Below the pieces are notes generated by a model that worked only from the letters and a program-made list of their open reading frames with translations, made no database searches and was not told the DNA's origin. The translations under genes and the position numbers were made by a program. A stretch of 37,795 nt of DNA from an uncultured Anaeromyxobacter sp. (GTDB lineage: Bacteria > Myxococcota > Myxococcia > Myxococcales > Anaeromyxobacteraceae). Within the stretch, counting starts at the first letter, position 1, and each line of letters begins with the position of its first letter. Below, in pieces: positions 14,739 to 22,735 of the stretch. The stretch covers positions 1-37,795 of the forward strand of contig CAIOAK010000126.1 in NCBI GenBank assembly GCA_903855945.1, in the 5' to 3' direction.

Positions 14739-16133
14739 GTGCCCCACCCCTCGCCCCGCGCGCTCCTCGACAAGCACGGTCTCCGGGCCAAGAAGAGCTG
14801 GGGTCAGAACTTCCTCTCCGACGAGTCGATCCTGGACGGGATCGCACGGCTGGCCGTGGAGCGGCCCGGCGAGGTGGTGGTGGAGCTCGGTGCCGGGCTC
14901 GGCCACCTGACCGAACGGCTCGTCGCCCACGGTGCGCGGGTGGTGGCGGTGGAGCGGGACCGGGACATGGCCGCGGTCCTCCGCGTCGAGATGGGGGACG
15001 CGGTCCGGATCGTGGAGGCCGATGCCGCCCGGGCCGCCTTCGCGGAGCTGGCGGCGCAGGCGCCGGGTGGGGGCGTGGCGGGGCGCGTGGCGGTGGCCGG
15101 CAACATCCCCTACCACCTGACGAGCCCCATCCTCTTCTCGCTGCTCGACCAGGCCGGCGACGTGTCACGCGCGGTGCTTCTGGTCCAGCGCGAGGTGGCG
15201 GAGCGGCTCGCCGCCGGGCCGGGCACGAAGGAGTGGGGGCTGCTCTCGGTCCTGCTCCAGCAGCGGGGCACGGTGGAGATCGATCGCATCGTCCCGCGCG
15301 GGGCCTTCCACCCGCCGCCGCGCGTGGACAGCGCGGTGGTGCGCATCGACCTGCACGGGCGGGAACCGCGCGATCGGGATCCGGCGCGCTTTCGACTCCT
15401 GGTGAAGGCGGGGTTCGGGCAGCGGCGCAAGACGCTGCGGAACGCGCTGCAGGCGGCCCGGATCGCGCCGCGCGAGGTCGTCGAGGAGGCGCTGCGCGTG
15501 GCCGGTGTCGACGGGGGGAGGCGAGGGGAGACGCTCACCGTGGAGGAGTGGGAGGCCATCGACCAGGCGCTCGGGCCGGCCGCGGACGCCCCGGATGGGT
15601 TCGGGAGTTTTTCCCCGCCAACCGGGGGATCCGCCCAATATCGCCGCGAGCCGCGATCGACGACACTCCTCCGTGAAGAGAGCATCCAAACCCGGAGTGA
15701 AGGAGCAGGGGCCATGACGACGTTCAACGGAAGCAGCGCGGTGCAGGGCGGCTACTACCTCTCGAAGAGCAACTGGGAGATCTTCCCCGTCGAGAAGGAC
15801 GGTCAGCGCCTCCCCGGCTCCGCTTCCGAGCACTACGTCCGGCTCTCCACCGCGGCGGCGCTGCTCCTCATGCCGGTGCTCGGCGGCCTCATGGTGGTCT
15901 TCCTCCCCTTCATCGGCCTCTTCCTCACGGCCCGGACCGCCGTCCAGCCGATCGTCAACCTCTTCCACCGCTCGGCCCAGGACCTGGCCGCGACCGTGAC
16001 CCCCGGCTGGGCCCCCGGCGCGGCGCACTTCACCGGCAAGCGCTCGGAGGAGAAGGGCGCGGAGCAGGCCCCCTCCCGGGAGACCCGGCTGGAGGAGCTG
16101 GCGCGCGAGATCGACGCGAAGCGCCGCTCGTAG
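14739..16133 (+). CDS. rsmA: 16S rRNA dimethyladenosine transferase RsmA, frame continuing into a membrane protein
   Basis: A single 464-codon frame. Residues 1 to about 285 are a normal-length RsmA/KsgA: KKSWGQNFL at 18-26, the AdoMet motif VVELGAGLGHLT near 47, the catalytic NIPYHLTSP near 122 and FGQRRKTLRNAL near 227. It dimethylates two adjacent adenines near the 3' end of 16S rRNA. No stop follows: residues about 286-325 are composed like intergenic DNA and lead straight into a separate membrane protein that has its own ribosome site at 15714. Either RsmA carries a C-terminal membrane extension, its stop codon was lost recently, or the sequence has an error. The GTG start is one base after the tsaD stop. 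Confidence 0.82.
   Translation: MPHPSPRALLDKHGLRAKKSWGQNFLSDESILDGIARLAVERPGEVVVELGAGLGHLTERLVAHGARVVAVERDRDMAAVLRVEMGDAVRIVEADAARAAFAELAAQAPGGGVAGRVAVAGNIPYHLTSPILFSLLDQAGDVSRAVLLVQREVAERLAAGPGTKEWGLLSVLLQQRGTVEIDRIVPRGAFHPPPRVDSAVVRIDLHGREPRDRDPARFRLLVKAGFGQRRKTLRNALQAARIAPREVVEEALRVAGVDGGRRGETLTVEEWEAIDQALGPAADAPDGFGSFSPPTGGSAQYRREPRSTTLLREESIQTRSEGAGAMTTFNGSSAVQGGYYLSKSNWEIFPVEKDGQRLPGSASEHYVRLSTAAALLLMPVLGGLMVVFLPFIGLFLTARTAVQPIVNLFHRSAQDLAATVTPGWAPGAAHFTGKRSEEKGAEQAPSRETRLEELAREIDAKRRS
15714..16133 (+). CDS. Small membrane protein in the rsmA frame, probably translated on its own
   Basis: This 139-residue segment begins at an ATG preceded by AAGGAG at 8 bases spacing, is in frame with the rsmA reading frame and shares its stop. 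It has a polar N-terminus (SKSNWEIFPVEKDGQ), a long hydrophobic hairpin of about residues 44-76 with a proline-containing turn, then a charged, helical C-terminus ending KRRS. No family recognised. The 120 bases before it read like a promoter and leader region (AT-rich stretches, a CCAATATC segment and a good ribosome site), which favours an independent gene over a true fusion domain. Confidence 0.6.
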   Translation: MTTFNGSSAVQGGYYLSKSNWEIFPVEKDGQRLPGSASEHYVRLSTAAALLLMPVLGGLMVVFLPFIGLFLTARTAVQPIVNLFHRSAQDLAATVTPGWAPGAAHFTGKRSEEKGAEQAPSRETRLEELAREIDAKRRS

Positions 16134-16170
16134 AGGACGCGCGCACCGAAGTGTACTGATCGTGAAAAGC

Positions 16171-16232
16171 TGGGCGCCCCGCCAGAGATCCGCCGCCCGC
16201 CGCCGCCACGCCCCCCGCCGGAGGGGCGCCCA
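16171..16232. terminator. Inverted repeat between convergent genes, likely bidirectional terminator
   Basis: TGGGCGCCCC (16171-16180) is exactly complementary to GGGGCGCCCA (16223-16232); each arm is itself nearly palindromic. It lies between the end of the rsmA frame (16133) and the end of the minus-strand small gene (16247). There is no T-run. Confidence 0.5.
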
Positions 16233-16246
16233 TTCCCCGCGCCGCG

Positions 16247-16516
16247 CTAGATGCCCGCGGCCCGCGCCGTGGCCAGGAGGAGGCTCATGTTGCGCGCCCC
16301 GTTCTCGCCCAGGTACTTCCGGAAGGCCTCGCCATCGAGCCTCATCGCCTGGACCGTCCCGTTCACGACGTCGTCGTAACTCTTCGCGCCCGGCTTGCGG
16401 AGCTCGATGGCGATCTTGAGGATCGCCCGCTGGTAGGCCGGATCGACCGCGCCGTCCGCGGTCGATCCCTTCACCGTTCCCACACCCGCCCCCGGCCCAC
16501 GCCGCCCAACCCCCAT
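16247..16516 (-). CDS. Small hypothetical protein
   Basis: An 89-residue soluble protein with a glycine-rich N-terminus (GVGRRGPGAGVG) and two or three predicted helices (PAYQRAILKIAIELRK, GEAFRKYLGENGARNMSLLLATARAAG). No cysteines, signal or membrane segment. The ATG at 16516 is preceded by GGAGG at an ideal distance, which supports real translation. No family recognised; perhaps a lineage-specific gene. It is divergent from the deoxynucleoside kinase, with an unusual repeat-bearing gap between them. Confidence 0.6.
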   Translation of the reverse strand: MGVGRRGPGAGVGTVKGSTADGAVDPAYQRAILKIAIELRKPGAKSYDDVVNGTVQAMRLDGEAFRKYLGENGARNMSLLLATARAAGI

Positions 16517-16533
16517 GCTGCCTCCACCTCAAC

Positions 16534-16584
16534 TGCCATGACGTCGAATCGCGTGACCATACATGCCGTGACGTTACGTGGTCA
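16534..16584. promoter_or_regulatory. Repeat-bearing control region
   Basis: TGCCATGACGT (16534-16544) and TGCCGTGACGT (16564-16574) are direct repeats exactly 30 bases apart, about three helical turns. Overlapping them, TGACCA (16554-16559) and TGGTCA (16579-16584) are inverted repeats. The gap lies between divergent genes, so this resembles an operator cluster. The regulator is unknown. Confidence 0.4.
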
Positions 16585-16650
16585 AGGAACGCCGGGTCAT
16601 CCCGCTGCGTGGACACACCAGAGCCCGTGTGGCAAGCTCGCGCAACGACG

Positions 16651-17292
16651 ATGGAAAAAGCGAGGTACATCGCCATCGAGGGGCCGATCGGCGTCGGCAA
16701 GACCACGCTCGCGGCCGCGCTCGCCGACCGGCTGGGGGGGCGGGTCATCCTGGAGGCGGTGGAGGAAAACCCGTTTCTCCCGGCCTTCTACCAGGACCAG
16801 AAGAAGCACGCGTTCCAGGCCCAGATCTTCTTCCTGCTCTCCCGCTTCCAGCAGCAGCAGGAGCTTTTCCAGCAGGAACTCTTCAGCCAGGTCACGGTCG
16901 CCGACTACCTCTTCGCGAAGGACCGCATCTTCGCGAGCCTGACGCTCCAGCCCAACGAGCTCGCGCTCTACGAGCGCATCTGGCAGGTGCTGGGGGCACG
17001 GGTGGTGAAGCCCGACCTGGTGGTCTACCTCCAGGCGCGCCCGGAGGTGCTGCAGGCCCGGATCCGCAAGCGGGGCCGCGATTTCGAGCGGGGGGTGGCC
17101 GCCGACTACCTGGACACGGTCAGCCGGGCCTACGGCGACTTCTTCTTCCACTACGAGGAGACGCCGCTCCTCGTCGTCAACACGAGCGATATCGACCTCG
17201 CCGACGAGGGGGACATGGACCCGCTGGTGCGCGAGATCCAGCGTCACCGGCGCGGGCGACTCCACTTCAGCCTGGCAGGGCGCGGCGCCTGA
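16651..17292 (+). CDS. Deoxynucleoside kinase (deoxyadenosine/deoxyguanosine kinase family)
   Basis: A 213-residue cytoplasmic nucleoside kinase of the dNK family, which phosphorylates salvaged deoxynucleosides using ATP or another NTP. The P-loop GPIGVGKTT is at residues 10-18, the conserved KDRIFAS segment (the usual D-R-S region) near 91, and the Arg-rich lid RIRKRGRDFE near 137. Length is normal. The ATG at 16651 was chosen because MEKARYIAIEGPIGVGKTT is the usual N-terminus; a GTG at 16609 would add 14 residues. No Shine-Dalgarno sequence is obvious. Confidence 0.87.
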   Translation: MEKARYIAIEGPIGVGKTTLAAALADRLGGRVILEAVEENPFLPAFYQDQKKHAFQAQIFFLLSRFQQQQELFQQELFSQVTVADYLFAKDRIFASLTLQPNELALYERIWQVLGARVVKPDLVVYLQARPEVLQARIRKRGRDFERGVAADYLDTVSRAYGDFFFHYEETPLLVVNTSDIDLADEGDMDPLVREIQRHRRGRLHFSLAGRGA

Positions 17293-17327
17293 TCGGGAAA
17301 ACGTGGCGCAGATCGGCCGCGGCGAGG

Positions 17328-17382
17328 TAGATTTCTCCCTTCCCGAAGGGCGGGACCCCGAAACCGGGGCCTACACCGGAGG
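17328..17382 (+). promoter_or_regulatory. panB leader: -10 element, two hairpins, ribosome site
   Basis: TAGATT (17328-17333) is a possible -10. The leader after it holds two tandem hairpins, CCCTTC-CC-GAAGGG (17337-17350) and CCCCG-AAAC-CGGGG (17356-17369), then GGAGG (17378-17382) 9 bases before the panB ATG. The hairpins may modulate translation or mark the end of the upstream transcript. Confidence 0.4.
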
Positions 17383-17391
17383 CGAAGCGCC

Positions 17392-18306
17392 ATGTCCAGC
17401 CAGACCGCGCCCAAGAAGCGCGTGACCGTCAACGAGCTCCGCCGCATGAAGGGCGCCGGCGAACGCATCGCCGTCGTCACCGCATACGACTCCACCAGCG
17501 CGCGCCTCGTGGACCGCGGCGGGGTCGACGTGGTGCTGGTCGGCGACTCGGTGGGCATGGTGATGCAGGGGCACGAGTCCACCCTGCCCGTCACCCTCGA
17601 GCAGATGATCTACCACTGCGCCTCGGTGCGGCGTGGCCTGGCCCGAAGCGGCAGCCGCGCCCACCTGGTCGGCGACATGCCCTTCGGCAGCTACCAGGCC
17701 AGCACCGACGAGGCGGTCAAGAACGCCATGCGGCTCGCCGCGGAGGGAGGCGTGGAGGCGGTGAAGCTGGAGGGAGGCGCCGAGTACGCCGACGTGATCG
17801 TGCGCATCATCCGCGCCGGCATCCCGGTCATGGGGCACGTCGGCCTCACGCCCCAGTCGGTCCACAAGCTGGGCGGATACGTGGTCCAGGGGCGGGACGG
17901 CGACGCGGCCCAGAAGCTCATCCAGGACGTCCATGCCCTGGAGGCCGCCGGCTGCTACGCGGTGGTGCTCGAGTGCATCCCCGCCGAGCTGGCCCGGCTC
18001 GTCACCGGCCAGGTGGGGATTCCCACCATCGGCATCGGCGCCGGTCCGCACACGGACGGCCAGGTGCTCGTCTACCACGACCTCCTCGGGCTCGAGACCG
18101 AGTTCAAGCCAAAGTTCGTGAAGCGCTTCGCCGAGCTGGGGCCGGCGGTGGCCGCCGGTGTCGAGGCCTACGTGGCCGAGGTGAAGGCCGGAACCTTCCC
18201 CGCCGAGGAGCACAGCTTCCACGCACCGTCGCTTCGGCTCCTGCAGGTGGTCCCGCAGCAGCCGGCCGCCGACGACGACCACGCCGTGGTGGGGGCGCCG
18301 GTTTAG
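17392..18306 (+). CDS. panB: 3-methyl-2-oxobutanoate hydroxymethyltransferase PanB
   Basis: A 304-residue enzyme for the first committed step of pantothenate synthesis: ketoisovalerate plus methylene-tetrahydrofolate gives ketopantoate. Seen: [13 protein letters not shown] near residue 24, [25 protein letters not shown] near 47 (Mg-binding Asp), KLEGG near 124, [11 protein letters not shown] near 144, and [22 protein letters not shown] near 212. E. coli PanB is about 264 residues; the extra length is a C-terminal tail of about 35 residues. A strong GGAGG precedes the ATG. panC follows 12 bases later; no panD is in the window. Confidence 0.96.
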   Translation: MSSQTAPKKRVTVNELRRMKGAGERIAVVTAYDSTSARLVDRGGVDVVLVGDSVGMVMQGHESTLPVTLEQMIYHCASVRRGLARSGSRAHLVGDMPFGSYQASTDEAVKNAMRLAAEGGVEAVKLEGGAEYADVIVRIIRAGIPVMGHVGLTPQSVHKLGGYVVQGRDGDAAQKLIQDVHALEAAGCYAVVLECIPAELARLVTGQVGIPTIGIGAGPHTDGQVLVYHDLLGLETEFKPKFVKRFAELGPAVAAGVEAYVAEVKAGTFPAEEHSFHAPSLRLLQVVPQQPAADDDHAVVGAPV

Positions 18307-18318
18307 TTACAGACGTCC

Positions 18319-19188
18319 ATGTCCCTTCCCGAGCTCATCCGCGACCCGGCCGCGTGGCAGCGTCGCTGCATCGCATCGCGCGACGCCGGAACCCGCATCG
18401 CGCTCGTGCCCACCATGGGCTACCTGCACGAGGGGCACCTCTCCCTCATGCACGAGGCACGGCGCCGCGCCGACGAGGGTGGGCGCCCCGGACTCGCGCT
18501 CGCCACCATCTTCGTGAACCCCGCCCAGTTCGGCCCCGGCGAGGACCTGGCGCGCTATCCCCGCGACCTCGAGGGGGACCTGGCCAAGTGCGGAAGGGCC
18601 GGCATCGACATCGTCCTCGCACCGGACGATCCGTCGGCCATCTACCCGGAAGGCTTCCAGACCTGGGTGGACGTCGAGCAGGTCTCGAAGGGGCTCTGCG
18701 GCGACCGGCGCCCCGGCCACTTCCGCGGCGTGGCCACCGTGGTGGCGAAGCTCTTCGGCCTCTCCCGCCCCCACGTGGCCCTCTTCGGCGACAAGGACTG
18801 GCAGCAATTCCAGGTCCTGCGCCGCATGGCCGCCGACCTCGACATGGGCGTCGAGGTGGTGGGGATGCCCATCATCCGGGAGCCGGACGGCCTCGCCATG
18901 TCGTCCCGCAACGCCTACCTCTCGGCCGAGGAGCGGCAACGCGCCGTGGCCATCTCCCGCGCCCTCGGAGATGCGCAGCGTCGCGCCGGCCAGGGCGAGC
19001 GAGACCCGGGGCGGCTCGCGTCGGCGGTCCGGGAGGCGATCGAGGCGGCCGGCCTCCGGATCGACTACGTGGATCTCGCACACCCGGAGACCCTCCGCGC
19101 GGTGGAGCGGGCCGTTCCCGGGACGCGCCTCCTCGTCGCCGCATTCCTCGGTCGAACCCGGCTCATCGACAACGTGGCCCTGCCGTGA
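18319..19188 (+). CDS. panC: Pantothenate synthetase PanC
   Basis: A 289-residue ATP-dependent ligase joining pantoate and beta-alanine through a pantoyl-adenylate. Seen: PTMGYLHEGHLSLM near residue 31 (the HIGH-type ATP motif appears as HEGH), FVNPAQFGPGEDLARYPRDLEGD near 71, GDKDWQQFQVLRRM near 156 and SSRNAYLS near 194. Length is typical. The stop overlaps the GTG start of smpB (GTGA), so translation of the two is coupled. Confidence 0.96.
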   Translation: MSLPELIRDPAAWQRRCIASRDAGTRIALVPTMGYLHEGHLSLMHEARRRADEGGRPGLALATIFVNPAQFGPGEDLARYPRDLEGDLAKCGRAGIDIVLAPDDPSAIYPEGFQTWVDVEQVSKGLCGDRRPGHFRGVATVVAKLFGLSRPHVALFGDKDWQQFQVLRRMAADLDMGVEVVGMPIIREPDGLAMSSRNAYLSAEERQRAVAISRALGDAQRRAGQGERDPGRLASAVREAIEAAGLRIDYVDLAHPETLRAVERAVPGTRLLVAAFLGRTRLIDNVALP

Positions 19189-19679
19189 AGAAGGGCGGCA
19201 AGGGCGGGAAGGCCGACCCCGACGACGTCCAGGTGGTCGCCCGGAACAAGCGGGCGGTCTTCGACTACGACATCGAGGAGCGGGTCGAGGCGGGGCTCGT
19301 GCTCACCGGGAGCGAGGTGAAGTCGCTCCGCGAGAGCAACGTGGCGCTCTCCGACGCCTACGGGGCGCTGCGCGGCGACGACCTGTGGCTCTTCAACTGC
19401 CGCATCGGCGAGTACAAGGCGGCCGCCGCCTTCGGCCACGTGCCGCTGCGGGAGCGGCGGCTCCTCCTGCGCCGGGCCGAGATCGACAAGCTGCGCGGAA
19501 AGCTCGAGCAGCGGGGGTACACGCTGGTCGCCATGTCCCTCTACTTCCGGGCCGGATGGGCCAAGGTGGAGCTGGGGCTCGGGCGCGGGAAGACCCACGA
19601 GGACCGTCGCGATCACATCGCCGAGCGGGAGAGCCGCCGCGAGATCGACCGCGCCATGTCCCGCAAGCGCCGCGGGTAG
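19185..19679 (+). CDS. smpB: SsrA-binding protein SmpB
   Basis: A 164-residue partner of tmRNA in trans-translation, which rescues ribosomes stalled on broken mRNAs. The N-terminus is Lys/Gly-rich, then the OB-fold core begins with VVARNKRAVFDYDIEERVEAGLVLTGSEVKSLRE, as in the family. The basic C-terminal tail (GKTHEDRRDHIAERESRREI) inserts near the decoding centre. The GTG start overlaps the panC stop. No ssrA gene is visible here. Confidence 0.94.
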   Translation: MKKGGKGGKADPDDVQVVARNKRAVFDYDIEERVEAGLVLTGSEVKSLRESNVALSDAYGALRGDDLWLFNCRIGEYKAAAAFGHVPLRERRLLLRRAEIDKLRGKLEQRGYTLVAMSLYFRAGWAKVELGLGRGKTHEDRRDHIAERESRREIDRAMSRKRRG

Positions 19680-19680
19680 C

Positions 19681-19698
19681 GCGCCCCCGCGGGGGCGC
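19681..19698. terminator. Perfect palindrome between convergent smpB and DUF971 genes
   Basis: GCGCCCCCGCGGGGGCGC begins two bases after the smpB stop and ends five bases before the DUF971 stop, so it could end transcription from both sides. There is no T-run. Confidence 0.5.
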
Positions 19699-19703
19699 AC
19701 GGT

Positions 19704-20036
19704 TCACAGTCCGGAGGCCCGGCCCAGCAAATCCCAGGTGTAGAGCCCGGTCTCGTGGCCGTCCGACCAGCGAAACTGGACGGCGTAGTTGCCCACCGGG
19801 TCGATCCGGTCCGCGCGGATGTCGAGCGGGATGGTGGAGGGGTCGAGGATCTTCTTCCCCGTTCCCTCCTCGATGCACTCCGCGCAGGGGCACAGATCAC
19901 GAAGGGTGAATGCGGGAAGGATGACGACCCGGCCGCCGGGCCAGGAGATCTCGATCTCGCCCCGGGCGTTCCGGTCGATGGCCTCGGGCGGAGGGGTGGG
20001 CGGGGGGCGGAGGGTGATCCGGTCGAGAAGTCCCAT
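19704..20036 (-). CDS. DUF971 / GBBH-like N-terminal-domain protein
   Basis: A 110-residue protein matching the DUF971 fold: EIEISWPGGRVVILPAFTLRDLCPCAEC, then GTGKK, and a C-terminal YAVQFRWSDGHETGLYTWDLL. The CPCAEC cysteines sit where the related gamma-butyrobetaine hydroxylase N-terminal domain binds zinc. Such proteins are sometimes linked to Fe-S cluster or cofactor handling, but the role is unsettled. It is the third gene of a pckG - NRDE - DUF971 transcription unit, 31 bases after the NRDE stop. Confidence 0.82.
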   Translation of the reverse strand: MGLLDRITLRPPPTPPPEAIDRNARGEIEISWPGGRVVILPAFTLRDLCPCAECIEEGTGKKILDPSTIPLDIRADRIDPVGNYAVQFRWSDGHETGLYTWDLLGRASGL

Positions 20037-20067
20037 GGCGGATAGATGTCGGCGCGAGGGGCCGCCG

Positions 20068-20805
20068 TCAAGCCGAGCGGGAGAGGTTCACGAGGAGGTC
20101 GGAGCGATCCTCGAAGGGCGCGGTGCAGGGGGGACCGCCGGCCACGAAGAGCTCCGAGTGCTGGAGCGCCGGAGCGAGCCGGATCACCGCCGAGGAGCGG
20201 GTGCCGTAGACGTCGCCCAGGTGGATGCAGACGCCCGGCCTGGGCGGGGCCGCGTGGCTCCCGAGCAGCTCGCGAAGGCGGGGAGGGGACGGATCGACCG
20301 GCCACCGGGCTCGCATCGCCTCTCCGCGGGGATCGCGGCCGAACGGGGAGCGCTCGGTGGCCACGTGCAGCCCGGGCCCCAGCTCCACGAGGTCCGAGCC
20401 GTCCCCGTCGAACCACCAGAGGAACGCCTCCCGGGGATCGGCGACCATCAGGTGGAAGGGGTTGTAGGCGGAGGGATCGGTGCGGGCGAACGCCTCCCGC
20501 GCGGCGGCCACCGACGGCTGACCGAGCGCGCCGGAGACGAGCGCGCCACGGCTCCGGCGGGACGGATCGGGCGGGTGGCCCGGCGAGGCGTGGAAATTGG
20601 TGATGCCGGCGAAGATCCCGGAGGCGCTCACGCCGATCCAGGTGCCACCGGCGACGGCGTCGCGCGGGGCGGCGAGGCGCGGGGCGCCCGGGACTTCCCG
20701 GAGCGCCCAGCCCTCGGAGGGGCGGTGGAGCCGCTCGTCGCGGTTGGCTGCGACGACGAGCGGCCAGCGCCGGTCGGTGTGGAAGGCGAGTGCGAGCGTG
20801 CACAC
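20068..20805 (-). CDS. NRDE-family (TANGO2-like) protein
   Basis: A 245-residue protein of the NRDE/TANGO2 family. It begins MCTLALAF with the family's conserved N-terminal Cys and has the name-giving AANRDE motif at residues 19-24, followed by GGTWIGVSASGIFAGITNF near 53-71. Homologues are linked to acyl-CoA or haem metabolism in animals; the bacterial role is not settled. The gene starts 9 bases after the pckG stop and is clearly co-transcribed with it. Confidence 0.85.
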   Translation of the reverse strand: MCTLALAFHTDRRWPLVVAANRDERLHRPSEGWALREVPGAPRLAAPRDAVAGGTWIGVSASGIFAGITNFHASPGHPPDPSRRSRGALVSGALGQPSVAAAREAFARTDPSAYNPFHLMVADPREAFLWWFDGDGSDLVELGPGLHVATERSPFGRDPRGEAMRARWPVDPSPPRLRELLGSHAAPPRPGVCIHLGDVYGTRSSAVIRLAPALQHSELFVAGGPPCTAPFEDRSDLLVNLSRSA

Positions 20806-20814
20806 GCCCGGGAT

Positions 20815-22611
20815 CTACTTCTTCCCGGCCGCCACCGCCCGTGCGTTCTTCACCGAGGCGAGGAGCATCTGCCGCTCCAGCTCGAGCTGCACGGGGAGCG
20901 TCTTCCCGAGCTTGTCGAACCACTCCTTGGTGTCGTTGAGCTCGTACTCCCACTCGCCCATGTCGAGGTGGGTGGCCTGCTCGAGCGCCCCGGGCGCGAC
21001 GTCGAGGCCCGCGACGTCGAGGTCGCCCGCGAAGGGCACCCAGCCGAGCACCGTCTCCTGGGCGTTGGTCCGGCCGTGGGAGCGGTCGAGGATCCACTTG
21101 AGGACCCGCATGTTGTCCCCGTAGCCCGGCCAGAGGAACTTGCCGTCCGAGCCCTTCCGGAACCAGTTCACCATGAAGATCTTGGGCGGGTTGGGGATGC
21201 GGTCCTGCATGTCGAGCCAGTGCTGCAGGTAGCTCCCGGCGTCGTAGCCGATGAAGGGCAGCATGGCCATGGGATCGCGGCGGACCACGCCCACCGCGCT
21301 GGTGGCGGCGGCGGTGGTCTCGGAGCCCATGGTGGCGCCCAGGTAGACGCCGTGGGTCCAGTTGAAGGACTGGAGCACGAGCGGGACCGTGGTGGCCCGG
21401 CGACCGCCGAAGATGATGGCGCTGATGGGCACGCCCCGCGGGTCGTTCGCGAACCGGGACAGGGCCGGGTTGTTCGCCATGGGAGCGGTGAAGCGGCTGT
21501 TGGGATGGGCCGCCTTCTCGGTGCTGCCGCGCTTCCAGACGTCGCCCTTCCAGTCGATGCAGGTCTCGGGCGGCGCGCCGTCGTGACCCTCCCACCAGAC
21601 GTCGCCGTCGGCGGTGCGGGCCACGTTCGTGAAGAACGTGTCCTTGGTGATGCTCGCCATGGCGTTCGGGTTGGTCTTGTTGTTCGTGCCCGGGACCACG
21701 CCGAAGTAGCCGGCCTCGGGGTTCACGGCCCAGAGGCGGCCGTCGGGGCCGACGCGCATCCAGGCGATGTCGTCGCCCACGGTGCGGATCTTCCAGCCTT
21801 CGAAGGTCGCGGGCGGGATGAGCATCGCGAAGTTGGTCTTGCCGCACGCCGACGGGAAGGCGGCCGCCACGTAGCTGATCTCGCCCTGGGGGCTCTCGGC
21901 CTCGAGGATGAGCATGTGCTCCGCGAGCCAGCCCTCCTTCTTCGCCAGGTAGGACCCGATGCGGAGCGCCAGGCACTTCTTGCCGAGCAGCGCGTTGCCG
22001 CCGTAGCCCGAGCCCACCGACCAGATGGTGTTGTCCTGGGGGAAGTGGCAGATGAAGCGCTTCTCGGGATCGCACTCGGCGACCGCGTGGAGCCCCTTGT
22101 TGAAGTCGTTCTTGTCGGCGAGCCGGTCGATGGCCACCTTGCCCATGCGGGTCATGGTGCCCATGTTGAGGGCCACGTAGACCGAGTCGGTGAGCTCGAT
22201 GCCCACCTTGGCGAAGGGCGAGTCAGCGGGGCCCATCACGTAGGGCACCACGTACATCGTGCGCCCCTTCATGCATCCGTCGAAGAGGCCGCGCAGCTTC
22301 GCGTACATCTCGGCGGGGGCGACCCACTGGTTCGTCGGGCCGGCCTCCTCCTTCGTCGGCGTGCAGATGATGGTCAGGTGCTCGACGCGGGCGACGTCGT
22401 TCTTGTTGGAGTGGTGGTAGTAGCAGCCCGGCCACTTCTTCTGGTCGAGGGGGATGAGCACCTTGTCGACGACGGCCTGGGCGATGAGCTCCTGGCGCTC
22501 CCGCTCCGATCCGTCCAGCCAGAGGACCTTCTCTGGCCGGGTGAGCTTGGCCATCTCGTCCACCCAGGCGAGGAGGTGGGGATTCTTGGTGGGGGCTACG
22601 ATCGAGGACAT
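20815..22611 (-). CDS. pckG: Phosphoenolpyruvate carboxykinase (GTP)
   Basis: A 598-residue enzyme that interconverts oxaloacetate plus GTP with PEP, CO2 and GDP, the gluconeogenic exit from the TCA cycle. Seen: the Cys-containing nucleotide loop AFPSACGKTNFAM near residue 270 (typical of the GTP class), GDDIAWMR near 298, NPEAGYFGVVPGT near 318 and FGGRRATTVPLV near 415. Length is typical of GTP-PEPCK and clearly longer than ATP-type enzymes. It heads an operon with the NRDE and DUF971 genes. Together with ActP, citrate synthase and aconitase in this window it fits growth on acetate. Confidence 0.96.
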   Translation of the reverse strand: MSSIVAPTKNPHLLAWVDEMAKLTRPEKVLWLDGSERERQELIAQAVVDKVLIPLDQKKWPGCYYHHSNKNDVARVEHLTIICTPTKEEAGPTNQWVAPAEMYAKLRGLFDGCMKGRTMYVVPYVMGPADSPFAKVGIELTDSVYVALNMGTMTRMGKVAIDRLADKNDFNKGLHAVAECDPEKRFICHFPQDNTIWSVGSGYGGNALLGKKCLALRIGSYLAKKEGWLAEHMLILEAESPQGEISYVAAAFPSACGKTNFAMLIPPATFEGWKIRTVGDDIAWMRVGPDGRLWAVNPEAGYFGVVPGTNNKTNPNAMASITKDTFFTNVARTADGDVWWEGHDGAPPETCIDWKGDVWKRGSTEKAAHPNSRFTAPMANNPALSRFANDPRGVPISAIIFGGRRATTVPLVLQSFNWTHGVYLGATMGSETTAAATSAVGVVRRDPMAMLPFIGYDAGSYLQHWLDMQDRIPNPPKIFMVNWFRKGSDGKFLWPGYGDNMRVLKWILDRSHGRTNAQETVLGWVPFAGDLDVAGLDVAPGALEQATHLDMGEWEYELNDTKEWFDKLGKTLPVQLELERQMLLASVKNARAVAAGKK

Positions 22612-22735
22612 GCGCGGGACTCCCGTGGGATGAAAGGAGAAAATGACGCGGCAGAGCCCATATCTGTAGCACGGGATCCGGCCAGGGGCGAAGAGGATGA
22701 TGGGGTCGGCGTCCGGGCAGGCCCGGGGGGCCGGG

